A stretch of 64,000 nucleotides of DNA from Bacillota bacterium (GTDB lineage Bacteria; Bacillota; Clostridia; Oscillospirales; Ruminococcaceae), in NCBI GenBank assembly GCA_023457355.1, contig JAEWLW010000012.1, forward strand, positions 1 through 64,000, read 5' to 3'. Numbering within the stretch: position 1 is the first letter of the stretch; the number at the start of each line of letters is the position of its first letter. A program made the position numbers and the translations under genes. Below are positions 60,512 to 64,000 of the stretch, piece by piece. The notes under the pieces are model-generated. The model worked only from the letters and a program-made list of their open reading frames with translations, made no database searches and was not told the DNA's origin.

Positions 60512-61888
60512 TTACAGGCCCCCTTTCACCGAAAAAATGCTTGCGTCGCCCGCCCGCGCGGTCAGGCGCCCATTTTCCATAAGGCCCATGCGTTCTAACC
60601 AGCGTTCAAATTCCCTGATCGGGCGCAGGTTCAATATCTCGCGCACCGCGTTGGCATCATGGTAAGCATTCGTTTGGTAATTAAGCATGATGTCGTCGCT
60701 GGAGGGAACGCCGATGACGTAGTTAGCCCCCGCCGCGCCCAGCATCAGTGTCAGCGTCTCGATGTCGTTCTGGTCGGCCATCATGTGGTTGGTGTAGCAG
60801 CAATCGCATCCCATCGGAATACCGGTCAGCTTACCCATGAAGTGATCTTCCAGTCCCGCGCGGATGACCTGCTTACTGTCGTAGAGATACTCCGGGCCTA
60901 TAAAACCAACGACGGTGTTAACCATAAAGGGTTTAAACTGCTTGGCAAAGGCGTAGCAGCGCGCTTCCATCGTCACCTGATCGGTGCCAAAATGCGCATT
61001 GGAAGAGAGCTCAGACCCCTGCCCTGTTTCAAAATACAGCCGGTTTTCACCTTTTGCCGTACCGCGCTCCCGCAGAAGCTGCTGCGCTTCACGCACTGTG
61101 CCGGTCGTAAAGCCAAACGCTTCGTTGCCCTTTTGTGAGCCTGCGATGCTCTGAAAAATAAGGTCGGTCGGCGCGCCGTTTTTCACGGCCTGCATCTGTG
61201 TGGTGATATGCGCCAACACACAAATCTGCGTCGGAATCTGCCAACGGTTTTTCACCTCATCAAAGCGCTTAAGCACCTCGGCACAACTGGCGGCAGAATC
61301 GTTAACCGGATTAAGCCCCAACAGCGCATCGCCCGCGCCGTAAGAAAGCCCCTCGAACAGCGAAGCGGTGATGCCCTCGACATCGTCGGTGGGGTGATTC
61401 GGCTGCAACCGAGTCGAAAAGGTACCGCGTACGCCGATGGTGGTATTGCAGGTTGCTTCAACGCGTATTTTGTTTGCGCAATAGATTAAATCAAGGTTGG
61501 ACATCAGCTTGGTCACACCGGCAACCATTTCGGCGGTCAGCCCGCGCGAAATTCGTTTAATATCCGCTTCGGTGGTTTTATAATCCAGCAGCCACTCGCG
61601 GAATTCCGCCACCGACCAGTTTTTGATGCCGTCATAGACCGAAGCGTCAACGCCGTCCTGATCCATTTGCGTGATGTCATCCTCGTCGTAATCGACGGCG
61701 GGGTTTTCTCTGAGATCCCGCATCAGCAGATCCCCCAGAACCTGCTTTGCGGCAATGCGCTCACGGTCACTTTGAGGGGCAAGCCCCGCGAGCACATCAC
61801 CGGATTTTTGCTCGTTTGCCTTTGCCAGCACTTCTTTAACAGAGGAAAATTGATAGTATTCGCCCGCAAGGGTGGTTTTTAAATTCAA
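60512..61888 (-). CDS. eutB: Ethanolamine ammonia-lyase large subunit
   Basis: 458 residues from the TTG at 61888, with GGAGGCG five bases upstream; this yields MNLKTTLAGEYYQFSSVKEV, matching the normal EutB start. TIM-barrel catalytic subunit with family blocks SGDVLAGLAPQSDRERIAAK, TTIGVRGTFSTRLQPNHPTD, GLSYGAGDALLGLNP, ETGQGSELSS and GCDCCYTNHM. It binds ethanolamine and adenosylcobalamin. Preceded by its reactivase EutA in the operon. Confidence 0.97.
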   Translation of the reverse strand: MNLKTTLAGEYYQFSSVKEVLAKANEQKSGDVLAGLAPQSDRERIAAKQVLGDLLMRDLRENPAVDYDEDDITQMDQDGVDASVYDGIKNWSVAEFREWLLDYKTTEADIKRISRGLTAEMVAGVTKLMSNLDLIYCANKIRVEATCNTTIGVRGTFSTRLQPNHPTDDVEGITASLFEGLSYGAGDALLGLNPVNDSAASCAEVLKRFDEVKNRWQIPTQICVLAHITTQMQAVKNGAPTDLIFQSIAGSQKGNEAFGFTTGTVREAQQLLRERGTAKGENRLYFETGQGSELSSNAHFGTDQVTMEARCYAFAKQFKPFMVNTVVGFIGPEYLYDSKQVIRAGLEDHFMGKLTGIPMGCDCCYTNHMMADQNDIETLTLMLGAAGANYVIGVPSSDDIMLNYQTNAYHDANAVREILNLRPIREFERWLERMGLMENGRLTARAGDASIFSVKGGL

Positions 61889-61926
61889 GTTAACGCCTCC
61901 CGGTGCCAAATATTATAATAACGAAT

Positions 61927-63360
61927 TTATCCAAAAAGCAGTGTTTTGACCACCACCGGAATGGCGGCCCCACCCGCCAGCGGGCGACCTAAATCAAGAT
62001 AATCCCCCTGCTCGGCCCAGATGCTGTCGATGCAAATAACGTCGGCACCCTTTGGCGTGCGGCGCTTGATCGCCTGCCCCAGGGCCTTGGCAAAATCCTC
62101 CCGGGTCAACACCAGTATCGGCGCGTCCGGCGCAGCGTCGGTAAAGGCCTCCAATACCGCCTGCGCCAGCCGACCGATTTGCAAGTATGTGGGGTTATGG
62201 ATGTTGTTTAAGCAAAGAATCATACGGTCGGCGTCACTTTGTTTTACCGACCAGTGAAGCGCCTGTATCAATCCGTCGGGCTTACCCAAGAGCGCCTGTT
62301 GTTCGGCCGCTTCGCCCGGCAGCACCGCCGGAAGATTTTTCATCGGGAACAGCTCTGTCTCAGAATAATCAATCGTGCTGCCGCTGATGGTCGTCGTATA
62401 ACTGCCCGCACCAATCACCGTTGCGCGGATGGTCTCCTTTGGGGTCAACACCGTGGCACTACTAAAGCAGCCATTTTCATGCAGTGCCTGCGCCAGGAGT
62501 ATGCCAATGTCCCCATATAAAAACGGCTCAGCGCCAGGGTGGTAATAAGCGTTTGCCACACCGCCGGAGAAAGTGATGGCGTCGACCCGCAATTCGGGGA
62601 GAAACGGCGATGCGGCCAGGGTGTGAAGTGCCTCGCACAGCGGGGTGGGGTCGCAAAGGCCAACTGCCTCCGCCAGAACCTGCGCCATCCGTGCAGTGAC
62701 GGCTTTCAGTGCACTGCGTAGGGCACGCTGCCCCATTTGAAGAGAGAGCCCGAGTGATTTGGCCACAATCGCCAGTCTTGGACTGACATAGGTAATCATT
62801 CCAGATGAATCTACCCGCAGCAGCCGCCCACCGATGTCATAGCAGCTTTTAAACACCAGCTCGCCGCAGCAGAACGCCGCGATATTTGAGGTGCCGCCAC
62901 CAATATCAATGTTTGCGACCGTACAGCTTTTGTCAATCGAAAGCTGCTGTGCGCCCGCACCCTTTGCCGCAATCACCGCCTCAAGGTCGGGGCCGGCAGT
63001 CGCCACCACAAATTCGCCCGCGATTTCGCTGAGCATACCGGTAACCAGCGCGGCGTTTTCTTTGCGGGAGGATTCACCCGTGATGATAACAGCACCGGTG
63101 TCCACTGCCTCCGGTGTGATGCCCGCTGCCGAATACTCGGCCTGAATAATCCTTTGCAGCGCAGCGATATCAAGATGCGCGCCGTCGGTCTGCGGAGTCG
63201 CATAGATTTTGCCGCGGTAGATGATATCGTGACCAGTGATCGTCACATGCGGCACCGCAAAGCAGGCAGCGGTGTTTTTCACCGTCATGCTGCTGACCAC
63301 CATGCTGGTGGTGGATGTGCCAACGTCTATGCCGACGCTGAGTATCGTATTATCTTTCAC
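61927..63360 (-). CDS. eutA: EutA reactivating factor
   Basis: 477 residues from the GTG at 63360 (AGGGGG seven bases upstream), giving the actin-like start SVGIDVGTSTTSMVVS. NIDIGGGTSNIAAF is the second phosphate loop and ITFSGGVANAYYHP the adenosine region. EutA exchanges damaged cobalamin on ethanolamine ammonia-lyase using ATP. It is the first structural gene downstream of the two-component pair and of the antiterminator leader at 63397-63466. Confidence 0.95.
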   Translation of the reverse strand: MKDNTILSVGIDVGTSTTSMVVSSMTVKNTAACFAVPHVTITGHDIIYRGKIYATPQTDGAHLDIAALQRIIQAEYSAAGITPEAVDTGAVIITGESSRKENAALVTGMLSEIAGEFVVATAGPDLEAVIAAKGAGAQQLSIDKSCTVANIDIGGGTSNIAAFCCGELVFKSCYDIGGRLLRVDSSGMITYVSPRLAIVAKSLGLSLQMGQRALRSALKAVTARMAQVLAEAVGLCDPTPLCEALHTLAASPFLPELRVDAITFSGGVANAYYHPGAEPFLYGDIGILLAQALHENGCFSSATVLTPKETIRATVIGAGSYTTTISGSTIDYSETELFPMKNLPAVLPGEAAEQQALLGKPDGLIQALHWSVKQSDADRMILCLNNIHNPTYLQIGRLAQAVLEAFTDAAPDAPILVLTREDFAKALGQAIKRRTPKGADVICIDSIWAEQGDYLDLGRPLAGGAAIPVVVKTLLFG

Positions 63361-63396
63361 GGCGCGCCCCCTTTGCAAAATTCCCCCAAAAAGAAT

Positions 63397-63466
63397 ACAG
63401 GGCCTGACCCGATGGAAAACCATCAGGTCAGGCCCTGTTGCCTTTAATGTGACACCCTGTTGTGCC
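63397..63466 (-). promoter_or_regulatory. ANTAR-type dual-hairpin antiterminator with terminator
   Basis: On the - strand two small hairpins have the same six-base loop: GGCAC-AACAGG-GTGTC (63466-63451) and AGGC-AACAGG-GCCT (63443-63430), seven bases apart. The second overlaps the 5' arm of a 13-bp terminator (63438-63397) that is followed by TTTTT, so the two folds exclude each other. This is the layout used by EutV-type ANTAR proteins. The loop has A first, but G in position 5 rather than 4 of the published pattern as I recall it. Confidence 0.75.
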
Positions 63467-63498
63467 GCATGATATCCAATTTAATTGTTTCTATTATA

Positions 63499-64000
63499 TC
63501 AACTCTCCTTCAAAAAGTCAAATGCTACATTAGTGCCATTTTCATCTGAAGAAAAGCGCAGCTTACCGCCCAGCTTGTCGTGTACCGTCATTGTCACAAT
63601 GCTCAGGCCCAGACTACCGCTGCGACGGTATGAAATATCAAAACCGCTGCCGTTATCCCTAACCGTAATAGTATTAAAGCGCACGCCGGCGCTGAGCAGA
63701 ATTGTAATTTTGCCTGGCTGCCCCTCGGAAAACCCATGTTCCAACGAATTGGAAACCAGCTCGTTGACCACAAGTGCAACATCGGTCGCGCGGTTTGGCG
63801 TTGCGAAAAGCGGATCCCCTTCGATGACGATGTCCACCGCCCGGCTCTCGACAAACAACGGTTGAATATTGCGGCTCAGTTTATCAAACAGCGCCAGCAA
63901 CGATACCGGCGCGTCATCGCTTCTGGTCAACAGGTCGTGGATAGCCGCAATGCTCAACACGCGCGCGGTGTTTTCTCTGAAAGCCTGTTTTACCTGGGCG
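63499..64000 (-). CDS. eutW: EutW-type sensor histidine kinase, partial
   Basis: Only the C-terminal 166 residues are in the window; the reading frame stays open past the right edge. Features are the end of a HisKA_2 helix (ENTARVLSIAAIHDLL) and a HATPase domain with VVNELVSNSLEHGF (N box), VRDNGSGFD (G1) and SLGLSIV (G2). Such kinases phosphorylate the ANTAR regulator EutV on sensing ethanolamine. EutV itself should lie outside the window. Confidence 0.88.
   Translation of the reverse strand, partial: AQVKQAFRENTARVLSIAAIHDLLTRSDDAPVSLLALFDKLSRNIQPLFVESRAVDIVIEGDPLFATPNRATDVALVVNELVSNSLEHGFSEGQPGKITILLSAGVRFNTITVRDNGSGFDISYRRSGSLGLSIVTMTVHDKLGGKLRFSSDENGTNVAFDFLKES

Noticed and set aside
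1..64000. CRISPR array, rRNA, tRNA, prophage or intact insertion sequence
   Set aside because: None seen on either strand; the only repeats are the 155-160 bp element and the edge inverted repeat.

Overview
The window looks like a chromosome segment of an anaerobic, fermentative Clostridia-type Firmicute of moderately high GC. Signs of this are AGGAGG-type ribosome sites, frequent TTG/GTG starts, sigma-54 enhancer-binding regulation, oxygen-sensitive 4-hydroxybutyryl-CoA chemistry, several 4Fe-4S proteins and a clostridial-style ethanolamine microcompartment operon. No rRNA, tRNA, CRISPR array or intact transposase was seen. The species cannot be named from this.

Layout. (1) 1-6.1 kb, + strand: a FadR-type GntR regulator, a TctC-TctB-TctA carboxylate transporter, and two uncharacterised cysteine-rich proteins (4624-6026). 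(2) 6.2-13.1 kb, - strand: a sigma-54 activator followed by a permease, 4-hydroxybutyryl-CoA dehydratase, a NifU-like protein, a small CGGC protein and a 4-hydroxybutyrate CoA-transferase type enzyme. A good -24/-12 promoter and a distant palindrome precede the operon. (3) 13.2-15.2 kb: small genes (YcxB-like, ferritin-like, a short conserved protein). (4) 15.5-23.4 kb: a five-gene - strand operon (two alpha/beta-hydrolase-like proteins, a DUF6282-type amidohydrolase, a GltS-type carrier, a tandem-nitrilase lipoprotein) divergent from an RpiR-type regulator. This looks like an undescribed catabolic pathway. (5) 23.6-29.3 kb: TetR, a rifampin-phosphotransferase-like enzyme and an ABC-2 exporter, with a doubled TetR operator over the promoter. 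(6) 29.6-36.5 kb: a split altronate/galactarate-type dehydratase with a second TctABC set, divergent from a PrpR-like regulator. (7) 36.8-42.7 kb: a LysR regulator with a coupled unknown gene, D-tartrate dehydratase and a TRAP transporter. (8) 43.1-46.8 kb: a MerR-controlled redox/stress group with two matching 19-bp-spacer promoters. (9) 47-53.7 kb: acyl-CoA dehydrogenase, iron alcohol dehydrogenase, FMN/FAD/4Fe-4S ene-reductase and a two-part Na+/solute symporter. (10) 54.0-64.0 kb, - strand: the ethanolamine microcompartment operon, from partial EutW through EutA, B, C, L, aldehyde dehydrogenase, two BMC-H shells, EutT, PduL, EutN, EutS and EutP. An ANTAR-type antiterminator precedes eutA.

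The common theme is anaerobic use of small acids and amines, each module having its own regulator and transporter. The least explained features are a 155-160 bp structured repeat present three times (7582, 14133, 51662) with copy-specific but self-complementary outer arms, the hydrolase operon in region 4, and the Cys-rich gene pair at 4624-6026. Assignments rest on remembered family motifs; no searches or folding calculations were run.
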